Source: Microcaldota archaeon
GTDB taxonomy: Archaea; Micrarchaeota; Micrarchaeia; Anstonellales; Anstonellaceae
Reading direction: 5' to 3'
Length of the DNA stretch: 5,339 nt
Assembly (NCBI GenBank): GCA_026396355.1
Contig: JAPLWY010000074.1
Span: 8,810-14,148 of the forward strand
Below, piece by piece: positions 1-5,339 of the stretch. The notes beneath the pieces are model-generated. The model saw only the letters and a program-made list of their open reading frames with translations, did no database searches and was not told where the DNA came from. The position numbers and the translations under genes were made by a program. Every line of letters starts with the position of its first letter. Positions within the stretch are counted from its first letter, which is position 1.

Positions 1-1
1 G

Positions 2-322
2 GCGCTGACCGAGGGCAAATTTTCCAAGGACGAAATAGATAAGATTTCATTCCTTCTGCGCGAGCTGAGGCACGAGCAGGTGATGCTAGAGGAGAAAGTG
101 AATATGCTTACCAAGGAGTCTGAAATACTTAAGATGGAAGTGGCGCCAAACCAAAAGGGCGCGCCAAGCGCGGGCAAGCCAACTGACAGCACGCAGAACT
201 CGCTTGTAGAGAGGATAAAGATTTCGCAGGAAGACGAGGCTGCGTTCGAGCAGAAGCGCGACGAGCTCCGCTCGCTCATACGCAAGATGTGGGAAGAGAA
301 CAAGAGCGGAAGCCTGTCTTGA
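2..322 (+). CDS. C-terminal part of a charged, coiled-coil-like protein (5' end outside window)
   Basis: The frame is open from the left edge to the TGA at 320-322, giving 106 residues, and the upstream residues have the same composition as the rest. The gene therefore almost certainly begins outside the window. A GTG at 80 could serve as a start, but it sits in the middle of a predicted helix. The visible part has two helical, highly charged stretches, roughly residues 6-48 (rich in Glu, Lys, Leu) and 66-101 (ends in Arg/Lys/Glu plus a Trp). A flexible linker rich in Gly, Pro, Ser and Thr joins them (about 49-65). There is no cysteine and no membrane segment, so this part is soluble and probably cytosolic. 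I do not recognise a family. The next gene starts 30 bp downstream on the same strand, so co-transcription is likely. A role cannot be assigned from this tail alone. Confidence 0.65.
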   Translation, partial: ALTEGKFSKDEIDKISFLLRELRHEQVMLEEKVNMLTKESEILKMEVAPNQKGAPSAGKPTDSTQNSLVERIKISQEDEAAFEQKRDELRSLIRKMWEENKSGSLS

Positions 323-352
323 AGGCGCATCTGCGGTCTGAGAGGGATACTG

Positions 353-1021
353 ATGGCAAACGTTTACATGAAGGCATTTTTCCTTACCGCGGCAATCGTG
401 CTGCTCGCGTTCTTTTTCATAAACCAGCTTGACCTGATGAGGGCGACCGACCTGCAGCGCGGGATTGATTCCATGCTGTTTGACTCGGAATCCGAAAGGC
501 TGGTTTATGCCTACACCCAGCTCATGGGCAATGATACGCAGGCGGTTTGCAGCTATGCCTCAAGCACTGCAAAGGCAAGGGCAACCCGCGCGTACGAGCT
601 GTCCGAGAAGATACGCTACTTTGAGCAGTCCAATGTCGTGAATGCTGATTATGAGAGGATAAAGGAGCAGTATTACCTGGCAAACGCCGCGCTTTACGTG
701 AATGTGCAGACAGCGGCCAAATACTGCGGCACCGGCCCGTATACGACCATCCTGTTCTTTTACAAGACGCGGCAGGACTGCCCTGAATGCCAGGCGCAGG
801 GCGCGGTGCTGGACAGCGTGGTGAAGGGGAACTCCAATGTGCGCGTGTTCGCTTTTCCCATTGACACGGATTATGAGTTTGTCAACATGCTTGCGCGCGG
901 GCACAATGCCACCAGCGCTCCATCCATCGTAGTGAACGAGGGAAATGTGCTTTCTGGCCTGCACAGCGAGGACGAGATCCGTGCGATCCTTCCCTCCGTA
1001 ACTGCGCAGAGGGGCAAGTGA
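353..1021 (+). CDS. Membrane-anchored thioredoxin-fold protein (CPEC)
   Basis: This 222-residue protein has one N-terminal hydrophobic helix (about residues 8-24), which acts as an uncleaved anchor or signal. A helical region follows (about 30-112), then a thioredoxin-like domain (about 128-214). The domain shows a beta strand (TTILFFY), the redox pair C143-P-E-C146, a second strand (VRVFAFPID) and a Ser-Ala-Pro segment at 188-190 that fits the conserved cis-proline. CxxC thioredoxin folds exchange thiols and disulfides. The anchor suggests the domain faces outside the membrane, so a role in oxidising, isomerising or reducing envelope proteins is inferred, not shown. Two further cysteines, C66 and C125, lie outside the CxxC. 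The ATG at 353 is chosen because a purine-rich GAGGGA lies about 5 bp upstream; ATG 368 (residue 6) would cut into the anchor. The gene sits in a tight run, 30 bp after the preceding gene and 14 bp before a glycosyltransferase. The fold is fairly sure; substrate and direction are unknown. Confidence 0.85.
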   Translation: MANVYMKAFFLTAAIVLLAFFFINQLDLMRATDLQRGIDSMLFDSESERLVYAYTQLMGNDTQAVCSYASSTAKARATRAYELSEKIRYFEQSNVVNADYERIKEQYYLANAALYVNVQTAAKYCGTGPYTTILFFYKTRQDCPECQAQGAVLDSVVKGNSNVRVFAFPIDTDYEFVNMLARGHNATSAPSIVVNEGNVLSGLHSEDEIRAILPSVTAQRGK

Positions 1022-1026
1022 GGCTT

Positions 1027-1038
1027 GGTGAGTGATTG
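1027..1038 (+). promoter_or_regulatory. Shine-Dalgarno GGTGA followed by a TTG start codon
   Basis: GGTGA at 1027-1031 matches the archaeal/bacterial anti-Shine-Dalgarno. It sits 4 bp before the TTG at 1036-1038, which begins the glycosyltransferase. An in-frame TGA at 1033-1035 directly precedes the TTG, so no start further upstream is possible. The next in-frame ATG codes for residue 45, inside the second membrane helix. These facts together fix the TTG as the likely start. Confidence 0.7.
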
Positions 1039-2373
1039 GCAGCACCCAACGAATACGCCCGCTCCACGCTCAAGCTCCAGGAAAGGAAGGACTTGGCGGT
1101 TTTCGGGCTCATCGGCATTGCCGCGATAATTTTCATTTTCCTCACAATATCCTACCAGATAGTGTTCATGCTCTATGCAATAGCCTCGATATTCATTTTC
1201 TGCACTTATTTCATGCTTTGGAACGAGAAGGAGGGGGAGGAACATTTTGCCGACACTGGGAAATATCCGCACATAACCGTGCTTATCCCTTCATTCAACA
1301 CCAGGCACACTATTTTTGAGTGCATAAGGACCTGCAAGGGAAGCGTTTACCCTGGAAAGCTGGACATACTGGTGATAGATGATGGTTCTACCGACGGCTC
1401 ATACGAGCTTTTGCAGAAAGTGGAGGGGATTGAACTTCACAGGCAGGTGAAAAACGGAGGCAAGGCTGCTGCGCTCAATTATGGGATTGAAAAGGCAAAG
1501 GGGGAGATAGTTGCGTGCGTGGACTCTGACACCTACCTTGCAAAAAATACGCTGAAGCAGGCAGTGAAGCATTTTGCCGAAGGGGAGAATGTCGCCTCGG
1601 TTGTAGTTTTCATCTGCGTGAACAATCCCAGGAACCTGCTGCAGAGGATACAGGAGCTGGAGTACTGGGTGTCATTCGGATTTTTCTTCAAAACGATAGC
1701 TACGGTGAATGGCTTGTATGTCACGCCAGGCCCGACTGCGCTTTACAGGAAGGACATACTGCAGAAGCTTGGGGGCTATGACGAGAAGAACTTGTGCGAA
1801 GACTTGGAGATTGCGCTTAGGCTTCAAAAGCACGGCTACAGGATATCCGCGTGCCACCAGACAATAGTGAAAACAGAAGTGCCGGACAATCTGAAGCAGC
1901 TTTACAAGCAGAGGCTGCGCTGGTACCGTGGAGGGGCGGCGAACATAATCCGGTACAGTGAGCTTTTCTTCAACAAGAAATACGGCGACTTGGGCTTTTT
2001 CGTGCTGCCCACCATGCTGGGAAGCGGACTCGTTGCCGCGCTTTTCATGGCCTGGACTATTCTTTTCACTGCGAAAAACGCGCTTTCCTGGCTGCTGCCT
2101 TTCACCTATGATTTCTCAGCAGGGATGACACTTACCGCAATAAGCGTGGGCAATGGGTTTTTCATGCTGAATTCCGGCTGGATACTCTGGGTTTTCGCAA
2201 TCTGCATTTGGGGATATTTCCTGGTCAAGAGCTTCGAGATGGTCGGAGAGCATTTCCAGCTCAAGCACGTGCTGCCCCTGCTTTGCCTTCTTTGGATCTA
2301 TCCGCTTTTCCTGGGATTTGTTTTCATGGTAAGCTATGCGTATGAGCTTTTCGGAGTGAAGTATACTTGGTAA
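1036..2373 (+). CDS. Membrane-embedded processive family-2 glycosyltransferase
   Basis: This 445-residue protein transfers sugars from activated nucleotide donors and is of the type that extends polysaccharides at the cytoplasmic membrane (GT2; relatives include poly-N-acetylglucosamine, hyaluronan and cellulose synthases). Two hydrophobic helices lie at about 20-40 and 41-62. The cytosolic GT-A domain follows (about 78-300), with VIDDGSTD (113-120, nucleotide-binding Asp), NGGKAAALNYG (140-150), DSD (163-165, metal/UDP binding), TPGPTALYRKD (230-240), the ED pair E255-D256 (probable catalytic base) and QRLRW (292-296). The last is the hallmark of processive enzymes. About three more hydrophobic helices follow (roughly 318-343, 379-398, 411-435). 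The length is close to that of PgaC-type synthases. It starts at TTG behind GGTGA, 14 bp after the thioredoxin-like gene. Donor sugar, polymer and export partner cannot be read from the sequence. A non-processive role, such as glycolipid or N-glycan precursor synthesis, remains possible. Confidence 0.93.
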   Translation: MAAPNEYARSTLKLQERKDLAVFGLIGIAAIIFIFLTISYQIVFMLYAIASIFIFCTYFMLWNEKEGEEHFADTGKYPHITVLIPSFNTRHTIFECIRTCKGSVYPGKLDILVIDDGSTDGSYELLQKVEGIELHRQVKNGGKAAALNYGIEKAKGEIVACVDSDTYLAKNTLKQAVKHFAEGENVASVVVFICVNNPRNLLQRIQELEYWVSFGFFFKTIATVNGLYVTPGPTALYRKDILQKLGGYDEKNLCEDLEIALRLQKHGYRISACHQTIVKTEVPDNLKQLYKQRLRWYRGGAANIIRYSELFFNKKYGDLGFFVLPTMLGSGLVAALFMAWTILFTAKNALSWLLPFTYDFSAGMTLTAISVGNGFFMLNSGWILWVFAICIWGYFLVKSFEMVGEHFQLKHVLPLLCLLWIYPLFLGFVFMVSYAYELFGVKYTW

Positions 2374-2391
2374 AACGAGCTGGATGATTGC

Positions 2392-3381
2392 ATGGCGCAT
2401 GGAATAATGGGGGGCACGTTGACTTATGTGCACAAGGGGCATGCTGCAATGCTTGCAGCCTGCAGGAAATTCTCAAGAATTACAATAGGGCTTACTTCTG
2501 ATGAATACGTGAAGAAGCACAAGATTTACCCGTCATTCCCGTATGGGAAACGGCTGCGCATGCTAAAGAAAGCGCTTGCGAGAAATGGGCTGCTCAAGAA
2601 ATGCAGCATAGGGAAAATTGATTCTGACACTGAAATTGCAGACAGAATTGTGGCAGATGCGATAGTGGTGAGCGAGGAAACTGCCGGGGCTGCGCACAGG
2701 ATAAACAAGCTGAGGAAAAAGCATGGCTTGCCTCATCTTAAGATAGTGTGCATACCGCTTGTTTACGGGGAGAATTTGCAGAAGATTTCGTGCATCGACA
2801 TTTACGAGGGGAAAGTGGATTTGGAGGGCAGGCTGAAAAAGCCCCTTGCAATACAGGCAGGCACGGACAACCCCACCAAGCTTTCTGGCACTTCTCGCGC
2901 GCTTGCGGTTGTTTTTGGGAAAAAGTTTTCCCTTGCCGGGCACAAGGAGGACTCGCGCGTGAGCCACCACCCATTCAACAATGAGACATTCACTGGCGCG
3001 AAAAACCGCGCGCATGCTGCCTGGAAAAGAGCAAAGGGAGAATGCGGCTACTCGCTTGGCATTGAGTCAGGCCTGTTCACGCTTGGAGGCGCACACATAG
3101 ACATCACGATTTGCTGCGTTTATGACGGAAAAGAGGAGACTTACGGGACAGGCATGGGATTTGTGGTGCCTGACTGGATTGCCAGGAAAATACGCGAGCG
3201 GGGAAGCGATTTGTCAAAAGTGATGTCCGAGTTTGCCGGCGTTGAGAAAATAGGCAGGAAGCAGGGCGCGCTTGGCTGGTTTTCTGACGGGAAAATGCAC
3301 AGGCGCGAGCAGATTGAGGCTGCAGTCAAGTGCGCGTTTGTCCCAAGGATTGCGCGCGCAAGGAAGGGAGTGAAGTACTGA
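2392..3381 (+). CDS. coaD: Fusion of phosphopantetheine adenylyltransferase (CoaD) and inosine/xanthosine triphosphatase (DUF84)
   Basis: This 329-residue protein has two domains. Residues 1-147 resemble archaeal CoaD, which joins ATP and 4'-phosphopantetheine to give dephospho-CoA in CoA synthesis. It has GGT (7-9), the nucleotidyl-transferase H14-x-G-H17 signature, ITIGLTSDEY (30-39), PYGKRLRML (50-58), and a tail at 132-147 lining up with the family's Ser-rich ATP-binding segment. Residues 150-329 match the DUF84/YjjX family, which hydrolyses ITP and XTP: GTDNPTKL (157-164), NNETFTGAKNRA (196-207), GIESGLF (223-229) and GALGWFSDG (292-300), followed by RREQIEAAV. The protein is cytosolic. 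The ATG at 2392 has a weak GGATGAT 3 bp upstream and leaves five residues before the GGT, as expected; ATG 2407 would remove the first strand. It is 18 bp after the glycosyltransferase, probably in the same operon. CoaD motif departures (GGTLT for GGTFD, ISCIDIY for ISSTRIR) leave the first activity less certain than the second. The domain assignment is firm. Confidence 0.92.
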   Translation: MAHGIMGGTLTYVHKGHAAMLAACRKFSRITIGLTSDEYVKKHKIYPSFPYGKRLRMLKKALARNGLLKKCSIGKIDSDTEIADRIVADAIVVSEETAGAAHRINKLRKKHGLPHLKIVCIPLVYGENLQKISCIDIYEGKVDLEGRLKKPLAIQAGTDNPTKLSGTSRALAVVFGKKFSLAGHKEDSRVSHHPFNNETFTGAKNRAHAAWKRAKGECGYSLGIESGLFTLGGAHIDITICCVYDGKEETYGTGMGFVVPDWIARKIRERGSDLSKVMSEFAGVEKIGRKQGALGWFSDGKMHRREQIEAAVKCAFVPRIARARKGVKY

Positions 3382-3398
3382 GCAGCCTGATGGGAATT

Positions 3399-3410
3399 GC
3401 ACACTTGTGC
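3399..3410. promoter_or_regulatory. 12-bp palindrome, possible operator
   Basis: GCACA-CT-TGTGC is a perfect inverted repeat with 5-bp arms and a 2-bp centre. It ends about 8 bp upstream of the TATA-like element of the next gene. The 2-bp centre is too short for a stable hairpin loop and no T-run follows, so a transcription terminator is unlikely. Its position just upstream of the TATA/BRE region fits the binding site of a dimeric regulator. Short palindromes also arise by chance, and no second copy is seen in the window. Confidence 0.35.
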
Positions 3411-3412
3411 CT

Positions 3413-3430
3413 GAAATGATATTATAAAAT
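3413..3430 (+). promoter_or_regulatory. Archaeal-type promoter (BRE-like and TATA-like elements)
   Basis: An A/T-rich element, ATATTATAAAAT (3419-3430), stands out from a GC-richer background. It is preceded by a purine-rich GAAA at 3413-3416 that could be the TFB-recognition element. Archaeal transcription usually starts about 25 bp past the TATA centre, which would be near 3448-3455. That gives a very short leader holding the Shine-Dalgarno at 3452-3457. The element marks the 284-residue gene as a separate transcription unit from the genes before it. Confidence 0.55.
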
Positions 3431-3451
3431 GTTCCCACCAGAGGGAGGGCT

Positions 3452-3457
3452 GGAGGT
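3452..3457 (+). promoter_or_regulatory. Strong Shine-Dalgarno GGAGGT
   Basis: GGAGGT is a near-perfect complement of the 16S rRNA tail, 5 bp before the ATG at 3463. It is the strongest ribosome-binding site in the window and fixes the start of the 284-residue protein. It suggests efficient translation. Confidence 0.75.
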
Positions 3458-3462
3458 CTGAC

Positions 3463-4317
3463 ATGGCAAAATTCATCGCATTCCCGAAACCAGAGGCAAG
3501 CAAGAACAGGGCGCCGCTGAAAAGCGAGTTTGACCCCAAAGTCTGGGAGAAATACAAGCAGGCAAACGAGAGGATAGGGGTGAATGCGGAGGATGTCTCG
3601 GCAATGCAATTCGTGATGAGAACGCTTGGCTCAAGCAATGGATTTGAGGTGCTTGGCATCAAGAAAGCCGCGATGGACGCAAGCGTCTATGTGGCGCATT
3701 ACAATCACACATTTTCATACAACGGGGGGTTCAGCCGCGAGGATGCGAGCGGCTTTGCGCTAAACGACCTGGTTTATCCATATACTGAAAGCCGCTGGTT
3801 TTTCGCGCTCGATGGAGACCATGCGCTTGCAGAGAGAATACGCGGCCCGACAAACGGGGCTGCTGCGCGCGATCCCCAAAATGCGAAATTCGCGCCATAC
3901 ACAATAAGGGGCATATACGGCAAGGATTCGGCGCATCCCGTGTTCCACATGACTGCAGAGACGCCGTGCAATGGCAAGGACATTGATGCGGAAACAGTGG
4001 GAAAGCTGGAGATAGTCAGGTTTTTCGGGGCAGGAAGCATGGATGCCAAGCTTGAAAACTGGCCGCTTGCGAAGGGCAGCGACGGGCTTTACCTTGTCCC
4101 GAAGTTCATGGTTGATCTTGAGAGCATAATAGTGGATGATGGGAAGCTTCGCAAGAGCAACAAGCCCGCAGCGGATGCAATAATCCGGATGATAGAGGAT
4201 TTCCCGGAAATAACGCACGGGGACATATCCGCATTTTTCGGGAAGAAATCCGATGAATTCTTCAGGTTCCTCGGGATAAGAAGGCCCGAGCCGGCAAAGC
4301 TGGTGCTGCTTGAATAG
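3463..4317 (+). CDS. Conserved-looking soluble protein of unknown function
   Basis: This 284-residue protein matches no family I recognise. The ATG is well supported by GGAGGT 5 bp upstream and a TATA-like element about 35-45 bp upstream. There is no signal peptide or membrane segment, so it is probably cytosolic. The N-terminus (1-25) is basic and proline-containing and looks disordered. The middle (about 60-220) is mixed alpha/beta, with aromatic-rich stretches (VYVAHYNHTFSYNGGF at 75-90; LVYPYTESRWFFALDGD at 103-119) and a probable strand pair near 182-223. The end (about 235-272) is helical (ADAIIRMIEDF...DISAFFGKKSDEFFRFLGI) and could be a small helix-turn-helix or protein-contact module, which is only a guess. 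It has a single cysteine (C169) and no Walker, CxxC or clear metal site. Codon use is like its neighbours, so recent transfer is not suggested. It is convergent with trpS. Coding status is supported by length, ribosome-binding site and composition, not by homology. Confidence 0.82.
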   Translation: MAKFIAFPKPEASKNRAPLKSEFDPKVWEKYKQANERIGVNAEDVSAMQFVMRTLGSSNGFEVLGIKKAAMDASVYVAHYNHTFSYNGGFSREDASGFALNDLVYPYTESRWFFALDGDHALAERIRGPTNGAAARDPQNAKFAPYTIRGIYGKDSAHPVFHMTAETPCNGKDIDAETVGKLEIVRFFGAGSMDAKLENWPLAKGSDGLYLVPKFMVDLESIIVDDGKLRKSNKPAADAIIRMIEDFPEITHGDISAFFGKKSDEFFRFLGIRRPEPAKLVLLE

Positions 4318-4340
4318 TATTGAGGCGGCAATGCGCAGGC

Positions 4341-4370
4341 AAAAGCAAATTGAATGAAGCGCACTCATTC
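4341..4370 (-). terminator. Possible weak terminator for trpS
   Basis: GAATGA (4352-4357) and TCATTC (4365-4370) can pair over a 7-nt loop across the trpS stop codon. Read on the minus strand, this is followed by the T-rich tracts TTT and TTTT (complement of 4347-4349 and 4341-4344). Archaeal transcription often ends at oligo-T, with or without a hairpin. The stem is short and the T-runs are interrupted, so support is modest. No comparable plus-strand T-run ends the 284-residue gene. Confidence 0.3.
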
Positions 4371-5339
4371 CTTCAGTATCTCTTCCGCAACATGAACCAG
4401 GGATGCCTTCTTTTCCTGGTGCGCTTTGAGCCAGTCCACAATATACGGAACGTATTTTTTCTTGTATTCGCCTGTGAGAAGCTTCCTGGTTTCCATGTCT
4501 GCGCGCATTTCCTCAAGCAATGAGTCTGACTCGCAGAAGTGGTATTTCATAAGCTCGTAAAGCACGTCCTTTTCCACGCTGCCCCCGAATTTCTTCTGCT
4601 CTTCTGCTGTTGCGCGCCCGCCTGTGAATGCGCTCATCAATTTCTTTTCCGCGACTTTTGGAGAGTCGGAAAGGGAGAGCATGGAAGATGGGTCGCGCTT
4701 GCTCATTTTTGTCTCGCCTTTCAGGTTGCGAAGCGTCAGGTGGCAGGTGGACGAGGGCAAGATGAGACGCTCCTTGAATGCGAGGTCGCGCGTGAGGCGG
4801 ATGTGCGGGTCCTGGTCCATGCCAACCGGCACCAGCACATGCTTGGGACCGCCAAAGTCTGCGTGCTGGGGGAGCAGTATGTCTCCCACCTGCACAAGCG
4901 CGGCAAGGTATAATGACAAGTCGCGCTCGCCGTAAATCGCGCGCAGCATTGCATGCGTGGCGCGCTTTGAAAGAAGATAAGCAGAGTTCATCACGCGCAT
5001 TTCCCTGCTTTGCTTGTAGATGTGCGCGTTTTTGGAATCCAGCCCGAGCGCAAGCAGGTCAGCCACGTTTGAGACTGCGGTTTTTGAGGTTTCTGCAAGC
5101 GTAAGCCCGTTGTCTGCAAAAGATTCCAGGTCCGCAATAGCGTAGAATACCTTTGCCCTGAATTTCTTCTGGTAGAATATGAGCTCTTCGGCGACCATCT
5201 TGCTCCCAAGGTGAAAATCGGAAGATGGCTTGATGCCTGACATTGCGGCAACGGGCTTTCCTGTTTCAGCAGCTGAGAGCCAGGCAATTAAGTCGCGGTG
5301 AGCGACTATTCCCCCCCTTCTTGCAAGAATGAAGTCCAA
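4365..5339 (-). CDS. trpS: Tryptophanyl-tRNA synthetase, archaeal type (N-terminus outside window)
   Basis: This enzyme charges tRNA-Trp with tryptophan using ATP, in the cytosol. 324 residues are visible, ending at the TGA complementary to 4365-4367, and the frame is open to the right edge. The first visible codon is TTG, but archaeal TrpRS normally carries several tens of residues before the RRGGIVAHRDL segment (7-17). I therefore treat the 5' end as missing. Motifs of this class Ic enzyme are PSSDFHLGS (38-46; HLGS stands for the HIGH signature), VFYAIADLES (64-73), VQVGDILLPQ (149-158), VPVGMDQDPHIRLTRD (170-185, strongly typical of archaeal/eukaryotic TrpRS) and KMSKR (211-215, the KMSKS loop). 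AFTGGRATAEEQKKFGG (237-253) and EYKKKYVPYIVDWLKAHQEKK (291-311) belong to the family's C-terminal helical, anticodon-binding part. It converges on the 284-residue gene with a 47-bp gap. Identification is firm. Confidence 0.95.
   Translation of the reverse strand: MDFILARRGGIVAHRDLIAWLSAAETGKPVAAMSGIKPSSDFHLGSKMVAEELIFYQKKFRAKVFYAIADLESFADNGLTLAETSKTAVSNVADLLALGLDSKNAHIYKQSREMRVMNSAYLLSKRATHAMLRAIYGERDLSLYLAALVQVGDILLPQHADFGGPKHVLVPVGMDQDPHIRLTRDLAFKERLILPSSTCHLTLRNLKGETKMSKRDPSSMLSLSDSPKVAEKKLMSAFTGGRATAEEQKKFGGSVEKDVLYELMKYHFCESDSLLEEMRADMETRKLLTGEYKKKYVPYIVDWLKAHQEKKASLVHVAEEILKE

Noticed and set aside
560..1045. Antisense open frame of 161 codons opposite the thioredoxin-like gene
   Set aside because: The plus-strand frame has a clear membrane anchor, a CPEC motif and a cis-Pro; the antisense product has no recognisable domain and its composition is that of a mirrored coding frame.
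1032..1319. Second plus-strand frame of 95 codons at the start of the glycosyltransferase
   Set aside because: Its ATG-like start overlaps the TTG start region, but the product has no hydrophobic pattern or motif, whereas the chosen frame gives two clean membrane helices and the GT2 motifs.
2563..3015. Antisense open frame of 150 codons opposite the CoaD-DUF84 gene
   Set aside because: It lies fully inside a gene with recognised motifs on the other strand and has no motif or ribosome-binding site of its own.
3382..3462. Possible small RNA or terminator in the 81-bp gap
   Set aside because: There is no long stem and no T-run; the palindrome has only a 2-bp centre. Promoter elements explain the gap better.
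3141..3662. Antisense open frame of 173 codons spanning the end of the DUF84 domain and the start of the 284-residue gene
   Set aside because: It crosses the promoter gap and covers conserved DUF84 residues on the other strand; it is best explained by chance openness.
3760..4368. Antisense open frame of 202 codons opposite the 284-residue gene, overlapping the trpS end
   Set aside because: It is the strongest rival to the 284-residue gene by length, but it lacks a good ribosome-binding site and is odd in composition (many Cys, His and Arg). The plus-strand frame has a TATA-like element and GGAGGT.
4539..4913. Plus-strand open frame of 124 codons opposite trpS
   Set aside because: It lies opposite the catalytic core of trpS and its product is rich in Cys and His without pattern, as expected of an antisense shadow.

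Overview
The window looks archaeal. The tryptophanyl-tRNA synthetase is of the archaeal/eukaryotic kind, and the CoA-pathway enzyme is an archaeal-type phosphopantetheine adenylyltransferase fused to an inosine/xanthosine triphosphatase (DUF84) domain. One gene has a TATA-like element about 30 bp upstream rather than a bacterial -35/-10 pair. Base composition is moderate in GC, arginine is often AGG/AGA and isoleucine often ATA. Genes are tightly packed, with gaps of 14 to 81 bp. An uncultivated archaeon, possibly of the DPANN type, fits, but this fragment cannot settle the lineage.

Layout: positions 2-3381 hold four plus-strand genes in an apparent operon, with gaps of 30, 14 and 18 bp and no visible internal promoter. 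They are (1) the C-terminal end of a charged, coiled-coil-like protein that enters from the left edge, (2) a membrane-anchored thioredoxin-fold protein with a CPEC active site, (3) a membrane-embedded processive family-2 glycosyltransferase that starts at TTG, and (4) the CoaD-DUF84 fusion. An 81-bp gap follows, containing a 12-bp palindrome, a TATA-like element and a strong Shine-Dalgarno. It precedes (5) a 284-residue soluble protein I do not recognise. A 47-bp convergent gap separates that gene from (6) trpS on the minus strand, whose N-terminus lies beyond the right edge.

How the genes relate: genes 2 and 3 both place domains at the cytoplasmic membrane and may contribute to the cell envelope (redox or thiol chemistry, and polysaccharide synthesis). 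Gene 4 is housekeeping: CoA synthesis plus removal of non-canonical purine nucleotides. trpS is housekeeping translation. Gene 5 seems to be transcribed from its own promoter. I see no mobile element, CRISPR array, tRNA, rRNA or defence cassette. The points most worth a second look are the two-domain CoaD-DUF84 protein, whose nucleotide-binding motifs deviate from the usual ones, and the unrecognised 284-residue protein with its possible operator.
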